Under the pieces are notes generated by a model. That model ran no database searches. It was given only the letters and a program-made list of their open reading frames with translations, and was not told the DNA's origin. Below are positions 8,013 through 16,698 of a stretch of DNA of 64,000 nt, one piece after another; position 1 is the stretch's first letter; each line of letters opens with the position of its first letter. The DNA lies in assembly GCF_005298075.1 (NCBI RefSeq), contig NZ_SZZH01000001.1, forward strand, positions 2,170,001 through 2,234,000. Direction: 5' to 3'. The position numbers and the translations under genes are program-made. Source of the stretch: Nakamurella flava (GTDB lineage: Bacteria > Actinomycetota > Actinomycetes > Mycobacteriales > Nakamurellaceae).

Positions 8013-10234
8013 GAGTCGGACGCTCCGTCGGTGGGGGACGCGGGCCGTGCGTGCTGACCCGCCATGGTTCGTCGGTCGGTCGACGAGCTGTCGGCCCGTC
8101 TTCTCGGGAGCACCAGCACCACGTGTGTCCCCTCCCCTCTGGATCCGGACACCGTCAGTTCGCCACCCTCCGCATGCGCACGCGCACGCATCGTAATCAT
8201 TCCCAGGTGTCCCGGAGCTGAATCGAACGAATCCGCGCCGACCCCGTCGTCGGACAGCGAGACGCGGACCTCGTCGGCGGAGTCCTCCACCCGCAAGACC
8301 ACCTCGTCGGCGTCGGCGTGCTTGCGCGCATTGACGAGCGCCTCCCGGAAGATCCGGTAGACCGTTCCCTTGGCCCCCATGGACAGACCCACGTGCTGCC
8401 GACCCTCGAAGGTCACGCGGGTCCGGGTGCCGGTGAAGATGCCGCGGGCGAGGTTCAGCAGGGCCGGACCCAACCCTTCGGACAGGTCCGGCGGATTCAG
8501 CGCCACGATGAGGGTGCGCAGCCGGTCCACCGCCGACTCGAGCATGTCGACCAGGCGCTCCAACTCCGCCCCGGCCTCACCCGACATCGACATGGCCAGG
8601 GTGTCGATCCGCATGGCCGCGGCCACGATGGTCTGCATCGGATCGTCGTGGATGGCCTCGGCCAGCAGGATCCGCTCACGCTGTTCGACATCGCCGAGCT
8701 GATCGACGAGTTCGCGTTGTTCGGCGGACAGCTGGGTGATCCGGCCCAGGATGGCGGCTCTTTCCCGGCCCTGCTGCTCCACCCAGGCCCGGGTGCGTCC
8801 GTGGGCGATGACCGCGCCGACCCGGTCGGCCAGCACCTGGGTGAGGTCGTCGTCGCCCGGGTCGTACGGCCGGTCCGGATCGCGACGGATGACGCCCAGT
8901 ACCCCGAGCACCGCGCCGTCGTGACGGATCGGCGCGAACACGTAGTGCGGGATCTGGCCGTAGGGAGTCGTCAGTCCGTCCGGTCCGACGATGGTCGCCG
9001 CGTCACGATGCAGGCTGCTCACACAACGGCCCCGACCGTAGAGCCAGCGTTCGACGCCGGCCGACCGATCGAAGAACGGCGCACTCAGCGCGGCGAACTC
9101 GGCGAGGCGGGCCCGGGCCGCCGGGTCGCGATGGGCGACGAAATCGGCCTCCACCGTCCGGCCGCTGGGCTCGAGGATGCGCACCATGGCCCCGTCGCCC
9201 AAGCCGGCCGCGGCCAGTTCGGTCACCTTCTGTACCAGCTCCGGGACCGGTTTGCCGGAGTCGACCAACAGATCACTGGCCTGCCGCAACATCGCGGTGC
9301 GGGCGTTCGCCGACTCCGTACGCGCCGACTCGACCGACTGCATCGCCAGGACGGCCCCGGTGACGTCCGAGTGCGTGATCATCGCCTGCAGCAGCCGTCC
9401 CTGGTCGTCGACGAGGGCCTGACAGGTCCCCCGGACGTACTGCACGCCGCCCGTGTCCGAGCCACGCAGGCGGTAGTCGACGGTGACCTCACCCCCCTCG
9501 GCCAGCACCGTGCCGTAGGCGTGCTGCACGCGGGGGCGGTCCTCGGGCACGACCAGGTCGATCACCCAGGACGCGTCGGCGTGCGCCTGTCCTGGTCCAA
9601 GCCGGACGGCGGTATCGGACCCCGCGTCGGAGTCCACGTCGACGAGCCCCAGCAGCTCCCACAGCATGGGGTCGAACACCCAGCCGTGGCCCATCTCGTA
9701 CCGGACGCTGCCGACCCGGCTGGCCCGCTGCACCTGCTCGAGCTGCCGTTGCAGCAGACGCGGACCGGTCACGTCCTCGCTGAGCAACAACCCACCGACC
9801 ACGGTCCCCCGGGCGTCCCGCACGGGGCGGATCCGGATGACGTACTCCCAGCCGTTGACCGGACTGGTGAAGTGGGTGTCCACCGACGACCCCCGAAGCG
9901 CACGCTCCAGGTCAGGGACGAGCCGGCGACCGACCGGCTCGGAGACCGCCTCACCGAAAGGCAGCCCGACCATCTCGTCGGGGTCGTATCCGGCGCGGCG
10001 CAGCAGCGACCCCGCAGCCAACTGCACCACCAGCCCCGGCCCGAACACCAGCAGACTGAGGCTGGGAATGCTGTCCAGGACCTCGCGGTACCGCCGCTCG
10101 ACGGCGGCCAGGACGAACTCTTCGGCTCGGTGGGTCGCGCGTGACCGTCCGGTCGACCTCGATGGCTCCACCGGCCCGGGAACCGGGTCCGACACAGCGA
10201 TCGATGGGAGCGCGACAGAACCCCCGTCCTTCAC
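8009..10234 (-). CDS. PAS/GAF sensor histidine kinase, HisKA_3 (NarX-DegS) type
   Basis: A 741-residue soluble kinase with no membrane segment seen. Two PAS-like regions (about 45-155 and 160-290) are followed by a GAF domain (about 310-480). The dimerisation/phosphoacceptor helix carries E-A-I-H529-D-D-P-M-Q, and a HATPase_c domain (EALVNARKHADADEVVLRV, then DDGVGAD and GHLGMITMRARA) covers about 620-725. A short linker before the H-box (about 495-520) looks coiled-coil. The GTG start at 10,234 follows GGAGGTTGC. It is first in the operon with two response regulators, a one-kinase/two-receiver system. The ligand is unknown; PAS/GAF suggests a cytosolic redox, gas or small-molecule signal. 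Confidence 0.9.
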   Translation of the reverse strand: MKDGGSVALPSIAVSDPVPGPVEPSRSTGRSRATHRAEEFVLAAVERRYREVLDSIPSLSLLVFGPGLVVQLAAGSLLRRAGYDPDEMVGLPFGEAVSEPVGRRLVPDLERALRGSSVDTHFTSPVNGWEYVIRIRPVRDARGTVVGGLLLSEDVTGPRLLQRQLEQVQRASRVGSVRYEMGHGWVFDPMLWELLGLVDVDSDAGSDTAVRLGPGQAHADASWVIDLVVPEDRPRVQHAYGTVLAEGGEVTVDYRLRGSDTGGVQYVRGTCQALVDDQGRLLQAMITHSDVTGAVLAMQSVESARTESANARTAMLRQASDLLVDSGKPVPELVQKVTELAAAGLGDGAMVRILEPSGRTVEADFVAHRDPAARARLAEFAALSAPFFDRSAGVERWLYGRGRCVSSLHRDAATIVGPDGLTTPYGQIPHYVFAPIRHDGAVLGVLGVIRRDPDRPYDPGDDDLTQVLADRVGAVIAHGRTRAWVEQQGRERAAILGRITQLSAEQRELVDQLGDVEQRERILLAEAIHDDPMQTIVAAAMRIDTLAMSMSGEAGAELERLVDMLESAVDRLRTLIVALNPPDLSEGLGPALLNLARGIFTGTRTRVTFEGRQHVGLSMGAKGTVYRIFREALVNARKHADADEVVLRVEDSADEVRVSLSDDGVGADSFDSAPGHLGMITMRARAHAEGGELTVSGSRGEGTHVVLVLPRRRADSSSTDRRTMAGQHARPASPTDGASDS

Positions 10235-10680
10235 GCAACCTCCACGAACCCGCCTGCCGACTACCGATCGCTGTTGACCAACTCCACTATGTGTTCAACA
10301 GGGGCCCGTACTCAATTCCCGAAACGGCTGGTTCAGGGCGATTCACCGCCCCGCGCCGCCGCGCGTCGGTCGACCCGGACGGACGGCCGCCCCGGCTGCC
10401 CCCTCCCGCACCCGACCGGTGACCGCCCCCCCTGCACCCTGCCGGCACCCGCCGGCGTCCGGACACCCCTTTGGTGTGACCGGAACACGGTGCAGATGGT
10501 GCGGGGCGACCAGGCGGCCTGATGCAAACGACCCAGGCCATTTCTGATGCATCACCAATCATCTGGGCATTTGTGCCGGGGCGTAGTTGATCGCCCCGGA
10601 TGATGTGCGGAAAGTAGTCGCCCGATTACGGTTTGAGCACAGCAAGAAATCGTTGCAGCCCTCATATCCCGGAGGACGAC
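10235..10680. other. 446-bp divergent intergenic region, kinase operon / polysaccharide locus
   Basis: No gene is seen. The left half holds the leftward kinase promoter. The right half is lower in GC and contains a strong hairpin, CCGGGGCG (10576-10583) pairing with CGCCCCGG (10592-10599) around an 8-nt loop. A smaller GGCA-TTTG-TGCC element lies just before it. These could form leader RNA structure for the secreted protein gene at 10,681 or be protein-binding sites. No recognised riboswitch consensus was identified. Confidence 0.5.
10286..10315 (-). promoter_or_regulatory. Candidate promoter of the kinase operon
   Basis: Read leftward: TTGAGT (10315-10310), 18-bp spacer, CATAGT (10291-10286), about 50 bp before the kinase GTG. 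An imperfect inverted repeat (TGTTGA at 10272 to TCAACA at 10300) overlaps the -10 and could be a regulator site. Confidence 0.5.
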
Positions 10681-11985
10681 ATGACCGCCGCACGCCTGAC
10701 CCCCCACAGTCCCACCACCACCGCCGGACCGACCCGCCGCCTCGGGTTCCGGTTCCGCTCGGTGGTCGTCGGGCTCGCCGTGACCCTCACCGCCGGCCTG
10801 ACCACCGGCGCGGGCACTGCGTCGGCCGAGGTCACGGTGCCCGCTCCGCCGGCCGGCACGTCGTACCCCGAGATCTCCACCCTGGGCACCAGCCCGTTCA
10901 AGGCCGCCGAGGAATCGGCCGCCGGCATGAAGACCGCCATGATGGAAATCAGCTGGCGGAACTGGGAACCGCAGAACGGCGTGTTCAACGCGACCTACGA
11001 GAACGAGATGAAATGGCGTCTCGCTCAATTGCGCGCATCCGGAATGAAGGTGACGCTCGGACTGGGTCTGCATTTCACGCCGGAATGGGTTCGTTCCATG
11101 CCCAACGGTCGCCTCGTCGACCAGAACGGCAAGGTCAGCAACGAGGCCAACTTCATCTACAACGACAAGATCCGTAGCGAGGGGTGGCAGTTCCTGCAGC
11201 GCGTCGCCAAGGTCCTGGACATGAGCCAGATCGACGCCATCCGCATCACCTCGGGCGGCCGGGCCGAGCTCATCTACCCCGAGGGCACCACCTACTGGGC
11301 GTTCGACGCCAACGCCCAGAACGGTGACGACCTGCCGCGCACCGTCGGCCCGAACCCCTATCCGGGCTGGAAGCCGGGTACCCCCGGACTGCAGCCGGCC
11401 CAGACCCAGCAGTGGGCCCTCTGGTACGTCGACGCCCTCGCCGATGTCGGGGAATGGCAGATGCGGGCCATGCGCAAGCTGAACTTCACCGGCACCTTCG
11501 AGATCATGACCCCCGGGGTCGGCGTCTACGCCCGCAAGCTCGACGTCCTGGCCCGGCAGAACCTGCCCGCCAGCCCGCTGGCCGTCGGCGCCCTGTGGGA
11601 CCGGATCTACTTCGACATGTACCACGCCGACAAGAAGATCGCGGCGAACGTCAGCTCGATGGCCGACGGGTCCGGCGGCAACGACTCCTGCACCCCGGCC
11701 GACAAGAACGTCCCGCTGACCGACATGGCCGTCACCACCTGGGGCGGCGCCCGCTGGATCTCCCGCATCGCCGACGAGTACGGCATCCCCAAGGTCGGCG
11801 AGAACCCCGGGTTCAGCGAACCCAAGCGCGGCGTCTACTCCTCACGGAACCAGGACGGCTACATGGCCACCACCATGCGACAGGGCGCCACCTGCGGCTT
11901 CTCCACCGTCTACTGGGCCCACGACAATCAGTTCTGGAACGGCACCCTGGACTTCGCGACCTGGGCGGCCTACGCGCGGGCCTGA
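10681..11985 (+). CDS. Secreted glycoside-hydrolase-like TIM-barrel protein (paralogue 1)
   Basis: A 434-residue exported protein. The signal peptide has an Arg-rich n-region (TRRLGFRFR), a hydrophobic core at about 28-42 and cleavage near A-S-A/E at 48-50. The body resembles GH-A clan (GH42/GH14-like) barrels: MMEISWRNWEPQNG, then GMKVTLGLGLHFTPEWV. Two acidic residues stand out as catalytic candidates, E196 (GGRAE) and E374 (VGENPG). Both, plus two cysteines (NDSC, ATCGF), are conserved in the paralogue at 20,589. ATG 10,681 is chosen for the GGAGG eight bases before it. A role in trimming or modifying the locus's polysaccharide is inferred. Confidence 0.75.
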   Translation: MTAARLTPHSPTTTAGPTRRLGFRFRSVVVGLAVTLTAGLTTGAGTASAEVTVPAPPAGTSYPEISTLGTSPFKAAEESAAGMKTAMMEISWRNWEPQNGVFNATYENEMKWRLAQLRASGMKVTLGLGLHFTPEWVRSMPNGRLVDQNGKVSNEANFIYNDKIRSEGWQFLQRVAKVLDMSQIDAIRITSGGRAELIYPEGTTYWAFDANAQNGDDLPRTVGPNPYPGWKPGTPGLQPAQTQQWALWYVDALADVGEWQMRAMRKLNFTGTFEIMTPGVGVYARKLDVLARQNLPASPLAVGALWDRIYFDMYHADKKIAANVSSMADGSGGNDSCTPADKNVPLTDMAVTTWGGARWISRIADEYGIPKVGENPGFSEPKRGVYSSRNQDGYMATTMRQGATCGFSTVYWAHDNQFWNGTLDFATWAAYARA

Positions 11986-12012
11986 CCCGCCGGCCGCCCG
12001 GACGCGGCGAAC

Positions 12013-12059
12013 CGGAACTCCGACGGCATCCCACCCCCCGGGACGCCGCCGGAGTTCCG
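12013..12059. terminator. Hairpin between convergent genes
   Basis: Arms 12013-12027 and 12045-12059 pair at 14 of 15 positions (CGGAACTCC... with ...GGAGTTCCG) around a 17-nt loop. It sits between the secreted hydrolase-like gene and the leftward glycosyltransferase operon. Confidence 0.7.
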
Positions 12060-12070
12060 TCGTCTGCCGA

Positions 12071-13282
12071 TCAGCCGGCGGGCTGGCCCACCCGTCCGAC
12101 CGACCTCGCCGGGTCGGTCATCTCCCGGGCCTGGTCCAGGACCAGCGCCGCCCGGAACGACCAGTCCATCTCCCGGGCCGCGACCCGTCCGTCACCGGAC
12201 GGGGGCTCGGCGTGGGCGTGGGCGTAGGCGCGGCCGGCGGCGGCGGGCGTGTCCGGATCGGTGCTGGGCGACTCGCCCGCCCCGGCGACCGGGGGTCCGT
12301 AGAGCGCGACATCGGCCAGCGGGACGGCGGCCAGCGCCGGGGTCCGGCGGGCGACCACCCGCAGACCGGCCGCGAGGTACTCGTACAACTTCATCGGGCT
12401 GCGGCCCGCGTTCGTCGGGTGCTCGGACAGCGGGAGCACCCCGACCCGGTGGGCGGCGAAGACGGCCGGGACCTGCTCGTAGGGCACCGCACCGTGGATC
12501 GCCACGTTCGGCGGCAGGTCCGGCACCGGCCCGGTGACCGGACCGTGGACGTCGACCGGTTCCCCGGGCACCGCCAGCGCCATCTCCCGGACCGCGGCCC
12601 AGTCGAAGCGCTCGTCCAGCGCCCCGACGTACACGGCGCCCCGACGCTGCTCCCACGCGGGGCCGGCCACGTCGAAGGCCGCGATCTGCGCGCCGTTGGG
12701 CACCGCGACCACCGGCAGGTCCGGACGGCGGTCCGCGACCCGCTCGGCGATGGCCGCGGCCACCACCCCGGAGGTGGCGATCACGCCGGCGCAGCGGTCC
12801 AGGACGCGGTCCTCGGCGGCGATCTGCCCGGGCCGCACGTTCACGTCGGTGGGCCGGTAGACCACCGGGCCGACCGGCAGATCGTCCAACAGGTAGTCCA
12901 GCAGCGGCTGATCGATGAGGGTCAGGTCGAACGGACGCCGGGGATCCTGCCCGAGGGCCCGCCAGTGGGCGGCCAGCCGGCGACGCAGGACGGCTCCCGA
13001 CCCCAGTCGGAATGGACGCGGGAGCGGATCCGGCATCAGCGGGAACACGCTCCACGGCACGGCGAAGGCCGCACCCTCATGGGCGTGCAACCGCAGGGGC
13101 ACCGCCTGCCGGGCCCGTCGCCGGACCTCGGGGTCCCGCACGGCGGCCACGTGGCTGAGGGAGATCGGGTTGCTGACGTGCACGACGTCATGGCCGGCCG
13201 CGGACAGTTCCCGGGCCAGGTGGTGACTGCCGACGCGGAAGACACTCGACAGACCGGTGTGACTGAGCAGCAGGATGCGCAT
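12071..13282 (-). CDS. Glycosyltransferase, GT-B fold (GT4-like)
   Basis: A 403-residue GT-B glycosyltransferase. The N-terminal domain starts MRILLLSHTG...FRVGSHHLARELSAAGHDV, typical of acceptor-side domains. The segment VYRPTDVN...AEDRVLDRCAGVIATS and the donor-side stretch SPMKLYEYLAAGLRVV place it with polysaccharide-assembly enzymes of the GT4/GumK-TuaH type. The expected donor-binding Glu is in K-L-Y-E-Y. It starts five bases after the stop of the GT4-GAF gene, so the two form an operon. Transfer of a single sugar or uronic acid onto a lipid-linked repeat is the expected role (inference). Confidence 0.8.
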   Translation of the reverse strand: MRILLLSHTGLSSVFRVGSHHLARELSAAGHDVVHVSNPISLSHVAAVRDPEVRRRARQAVPLRLHAHEGAAFAVPWSVFPLMPDPLPRPFRLGSGAVLRRRLAAHWRALGQDPRRPFDLTLIDQPLLDYLLDDLPVGPVVYRPTDVNVRPGQIAAEDRVLDRCAGVIATSGVVAAAIAERVADRRPDLPVVAVPNGAQIAAFDVAGPAWEQRRGAVYVGALDERFDWAAVREMALAVPGEPVDVHGPVTGPVPDLPPNVAIHGAVPYEQVPAVFAAHRVGVLPLSEHPTNAGRSPMKLYEYLAAGLRVVARRTPALAAVPLADVALYGPPVAGAGESPSTDPDTPAAAGRAYAHAHAEPPSGDGRVAAREMDWSFRAALVLDQAREMTDPARSVGRVGQPAG

Positions 13283-13287
13283 GACGG

Positions 13288-15123
13288 TCAGGCCGACCGG
13301 GCCTCGTCGGCGGCATGACGCCCGCCCCGCTCGACGCGCCGGTCGATCACCGGCGAGTACCCGGGGACGGCGAGCAGCTCGCTGTCGTAGTGCAGGTCCA
13401 GGACCTGCAGGCAGGCCGCGAGATCGCGACGGTCCAGCACCCGCCCCGAACCCTCGTGGGTCATCACCTGCACCACCGAGACCACACCGCGGGCGCGGCG
13501 CAGCGGGACGAGCAGCGCCGAGGTGACCCCGGCCGGCAGTGCCGCGGCCAGCCGGGCGAGGGTGGGCTCCCCCGCCGTCGTGTCGGTCGCCCGGACCACC
13601 ACCGGCTCGGACAGCCCGCCGGCCAACCGGGCCAGCGGGGCGGCCTGCCGGCGCGACGACCCGTCGGCCGCCCAGGTCTGGCCGTGCTGTACCCGGCCGT
13701 CCCGGCAGAGCAGGGTCAGGGTGGCCTCGTCGGCGCCGATCCGGTCGAGCAGTTCGTCGAGCAGATGGGCCGGGGTGGACCAGCGGGCCGGCAGGGCGTG
13801 TCCGGCGCGCCGGCGACCGGCCGACTCCGCCGCGGTGACGAATTCGTGAGCGTAGGACTGGGCCATCGACCGGACCGAGAACCGGGCCGAGCGGTCCAGC
13901 GACCGCTGGGACAGCGTCGCGAGGCGGTGCCGGTCGTCCCGCAGCCCGGTGAAGGCACTCCGCAGTGCGGCCACGTCACCGGGCGGGCAGACGATGCCCG
14001 TCTCGGCGGCGACCTCGACCACTCCGGGCAGCGCCGAGGCGACAGGGACACACCCGGCGGCCATGCCCTCGGCCAGCACCAGGCCGTAGGCCTCGGCGGT
14101 GGTGAGGCTGGGCAGGACGATGACGTCGGCGCGCTGGTAGGCCTCTTCCAGGTCGTCGTCGGACAGTCGCCCGGCCAGGGTGACGTTCGTCAGCCCCTCC
14201 CGGCGGACCCGCTCGGTGACCTCGTCCTTCATCGGACCGCTGCCGACCATGGTCAGTTCGATGCCGTCCTGCCCGGCCACCGCGTCGAGCAGCACGTTGA
14301 TGCCCTTGTAGACGCGGAACTGCCCGACGAACAGCACCTTCAGCGGCCCCGCCTGCGCGGAGCGGGCCTGCCCGACCCGGCCCCGCAGATCGACCCCCCA
14401 GGGGATGAGCCGGACCGGGGCGCCGCCGTTGCGGTGCAGCTTGCGCTGGTAGGCCTGCGAACTGACGACGACCGCGTCGGCCCGGTGGGCCAGCGTCCGG
14501 GCGATGCCGTTGTAGACCCGGCACAGCGGTTGTACCGCGGCGATCGCCAGGTCGGAGTGATGGGTGTAGACGACGGTCGGCTGCTGTGCGCGGTGCAGCG
14601 TGGACCGGAGGAGGAAGACGACCTCGCTCATGGTCGGCACCGGGCCGTGCAGGTTGATGACGTCGTAGGCGGCGAACCGCCGGCGCAGGGTCGGCCAGAA
14701 CAGCCCGATGGACGAGAGCCGGACCTCCTGCCGGATGAAGGCCGGATAGTCGGCCCGGGACACGATGTCGACGTGGTGTCCGAGGTCGGTGAGCCCCTTC
14801 TGCAGGTGCTCGATGGTCCGGGAGATCCCGCTGACCACCGGGGGCGCCTCGGAGGTCACGATCAGGATGCGCAGGCCGCCGGCGTCCGCGGCCGGACCCG
14901 GGCGGGACGTCCGCTCCGCCACGTCGTGTCGACGGGGTTCGGAACCCCGTCCGTGGGACCGCCGCTGCAGCGGCAGTCGGCGATCGCCGACCAGCCCGGT
15001 GGCCGGGTCGACGGACCGCCCCGAGGGCAGTCCCGACACCATGGCCAGAGCCAGGCCCGTGGCGACCGTGCCCAGGAGGCGTCCGGCCCGACGACCCTGA
15101 CCGGATCGCGTTCGCTTCGTCAT
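13288..15123 (-). CDS. GT4 glycosyltransferase with C-terminal GAF-like domain
   Basis: 611 residues from ATG 15,123 (AGGTAGGGA upstream). A basic N-terminus and one hydrophobic segment (about 14-32) are followed by a variable linker and a complete GT4 domain (about 80-445): SEAPPVVSGISRTIEHLQKGL, VLFVGQFRVYKGINVLLDAV and TAEAYGLVLAEGMAAGCVPV. The last 150 residues are not part of GT4 enzymes. The segment from LLDRIGADEATLTLLCR to ALLVPLRRARGVVSVVQVM and DRRDLAACLQVLDL looks like a GAF domain. This suggests a membrane-tethered transferase regulated by a small ligand (inference). The unusual fusion is seen directly in one uninterrupted frame. Confidence 0.75.
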   Translation of the reverse strand: MTKRTRSGQGRRAGRLLGTVATGLALAMVSGLPSGRSVDPATGLVGDRRLPLQRRSHGRGSEPRRHDVAERTSRPGPAADAGGLRILIVTSEAPPVVSGISRTIEHLQKGLTDLGHHVDIVSRADYPAFIRQEVRLSSIGLFWPTLRRRFAAYDVINLHGPVPTMSEVVFLLRSTLHRAQQPTVVYTHHSDLAIAAVQPLCRVYNGIARTLAHRADAVVVSSQAYQRKLHRNGGAPVRLIPWGVDLRGRVGQARSAQAGPLKVLFVGQFRVYKGINVLLDAVAGQDGIELTMVGSGPMKDEVTERVRREGLTNVTLAGRLSDDDLEEAYQRADVIVLPSLTTAEAYGLVLAEGMAAGCVPVASALPGVVEVAAETGIVCPPGDVAALRSAFTGLRDDRHRLATLSQRSLDRSARFSVRSMAQSYAHEFVTAAESAGRRRAGHALPARWSTPAHLLDELLDRIGADEATLTLLCRDGRVQHGQTWAADGSSRRQAAPLARLAGGLSEPVVVRATDTTAGEPTLARLAAALPAGVTSALLVPLRRARGVVSVVQVMTHEGSGRVLDRRDLAACLQVLDLHYDSELLAVPGYSPVIDRRVERGGRHAADEARSA

Positions 15124-15519
15124 GTGTTCCCTACCTCGCCGTCGGCCGCTGATTGCCGGTCCGGACCGTGGGGTCCGGGACCGAGGGGCGGCGCTGCCCG
15201 GACTGTCGTGTGTCTTCGTCTGCGCACCCAGCACCGCGCGATCCTGCGTGCGGGTCGGGCTGGTGGAACGGGGACCGGTCGCGGTCGGTGCGCCGGTGGT
15301 CGATCACGAACTGCTGGCCGTCGCTGGCTGTAGGCCCCCACCCAGCCGGGAAGACCTCGAATGGTCCCTCGGGCCGGTCATGGACATCACGCAGACGATT
15401 CGCATGGTCACTCAGTGTCAATCGTGCGGGATGGACCAGCACGGAGTCAACGTCGACCTCGCGGGTGGGCGGTAAACAATGGGTGACTCCGACCACGTCC
15501 ACCCCTGACCCGACCGCGG
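15124..15519. other. 396-bp intergenic region
   Basis: No gene is supported here. It separates two leftward glycosyltransferase genes and holds the candidate promoter above. A long leader (about 260 nt) would follow from that promoter; no recognised RNA element was found in it. Confidence 0.5.
15393..15421 (-). promoter_or_regulatory. Candidate promoter for the two-gene glycosyltransferase operon
   Basis: Read leftward: a perfect TTGACA at 15421-15416, 17-bp spacer, TCGTCT at 15398-15393. The leader to the ATG at 15,123 would be about 260 nt. The -10 is weak. Confidence 0.4.
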
Positions 15520-16698
15520 TCACCGGGTCGCTCCCAGCGGTGCGGCGACCTCGTCGTACAACGCCTCCAGGTGGGCGGCGTGCCGATGCCGGTCGAACAG
15601 GTGGTTGACCCGCTGCTGCCCGGCCCGGCCCAGCCGTCGGCCCCACTCCGGGTCCGCCAGCACCCGGGCCAGCGCGTTGGACAGGGCCGCCACGTCCCCT
15701 TCCGGGACGGTCAGGCCGGTCTCGCCGTCGGCGACGACCTCCGGCACTCCGCCATGCCGGTAGGTGACCACCGGCAGACCGGCGTTCGACGCCTCGACGA
15801 ACACCATGCCCAGTCCCTCGGCGTCACCGTTGGCCGCCCGCTGCGAGGGACCGCAGAACACCGCGTGCTCCCGCAGGATCTCGGCCACCTCCGCCGAACT
15901 CCGCCGACCGGCGAACGTCACCCGCAGATCCAGGTCGGCCGCCTGACGCTCCAGCTCGTCCCGCAGCGGGCCGTACCCGACGACGGTCACCGGCACGGAG
16001 CGCAGGGGTTCGGGCAGTCGGGCCACCGCGGCCAGCAGGTCGGGCACGCCCTTCTTCTCGACCAGTCGCCCGACGAAGACGATCCCCACGGCGTCGCCGG
16101 CCGGGGCCGGACGGTGGTCGAGCCCGAGCGCCGGGTAGATCAGCCGTACCTTGGCCGGGTCGGCACCCAGTTCGACGGTGCGATCGGCCAGGAACTGCGA
16201 CACCGGGACGAGCGCGGACGCGTAGTCGAACAGCTCGGCCAGGCCCGCCCGGAAGCGGCGTCCGTCGGCCCCCCGCCGCCAGGGCAGCGACGTCACGTCC
16301 ATCCCGTAGATGGAGACGATCAGGGGCTTGCCGGCGGCCCGGGCCCACGGCAGCGCCGACAGGCCGTCCTGGCCGAAGTGGGCGTGCACCAGGCCGACCC
16401 GCGGATCGGCGACCGCGTCGCGCCAGCCGCGGCGGGCCCGGGGCCCGGCCGGCAACCGACTGGCCAGCCGGCCGGCGAACCGGTCGGAGTAGGGCGCGAC
16501 ATCCGCCGTCATCAGGGTGGTGTCGAACTGGCGGCGGCCGACCAGCACCGGCTCCCACCGGGTCAGGGCGGTCGTGGTCTCGCGGATGAACGTCTCCGAC
16601 GGGGCCAACCAGTAGTCCCGCCACATGACGACGCGTCGGCGGCCGTGCGGTCGGTCCGCGGCGGTGGACCCCGCCGTGGAGGTCGGATGGGTGGTCAT
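15520..16698 (-). CDS. GT4 glycosyltransferase (WcaL/colanic-acid type)
   Basis: A 392-residue GT4 enzyme. Family marks are SETFIRETT near the N-terminus, VHAHFGQDGLSALPWA, LIVSIYGMDV, a donor domain opening IVFVGRLVEKKGVPDLLAAV, and the C-terminal E-x7-E type block DAEGLGMVFVEASNAGLPVV. These are typical of retaining transferases that build extracellular polysaccharide repeats (WcaL, AmsK group). The ATG overlaps the flippase stop by four bases, so the two are translated together. The frame stays open far upstream, but that part is antisense-phase sequence of the flippase gene and not real protein. Confidence 0.85.
   Translation of the reverse strand: MTTHPTSTAGSTAADRPHGRRRVVMWRDYWLAPSETFIRETTTALTRWEPVLVGRRQFDTTLMTADVAPYSDRFAGRLASRLPAGPRARRGWRDAVADPRVGLVHAHFGQDGLSALPWARAAGKPLIVSIYGMDVTSLPWRRGADGRRFRAGLAELFDYASALVPVSQFLADRTVELGADPAKVRLIYPALGLDHRPAPAGDAVGIVFVGRLVEKKGVPDLLAAVARLPEPLRSVPVTVVGYGPLRDELERQAADLDLRVTFAGRRSSAEVAEILREHAVFCGPSQRAANGDAEGLGMVFVEASNAGLPVVTYRHGGVPEVVADGETGLTVPEGDVAALSNALARVLADPEWGRRLGRAGQQRVNHLFDRHRHAAHLEALYDEVAAPLGATR

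Noticed and set aside
10500-10680. Riboswitch (for example ydaO/c-di-AMP type) before the secreted hydrolase-like gene
   Set aside because: Hairpins are present, but no consensus core of any known riboswitch could be recognised; reported only as unexplained structure.
13315-15333. Very long rightward open frame opposite the GT4-GAF gene
   Set aside because: Gly/Arg/Asp/Gln-rich composition, no domain and no Shine-Dalgarno; it is the complement of a real high-GC gene. Similar long antisense frames at 4,974-5,990, 8,318-10,144 and 16,701-18,215 were rejected for the same reason.
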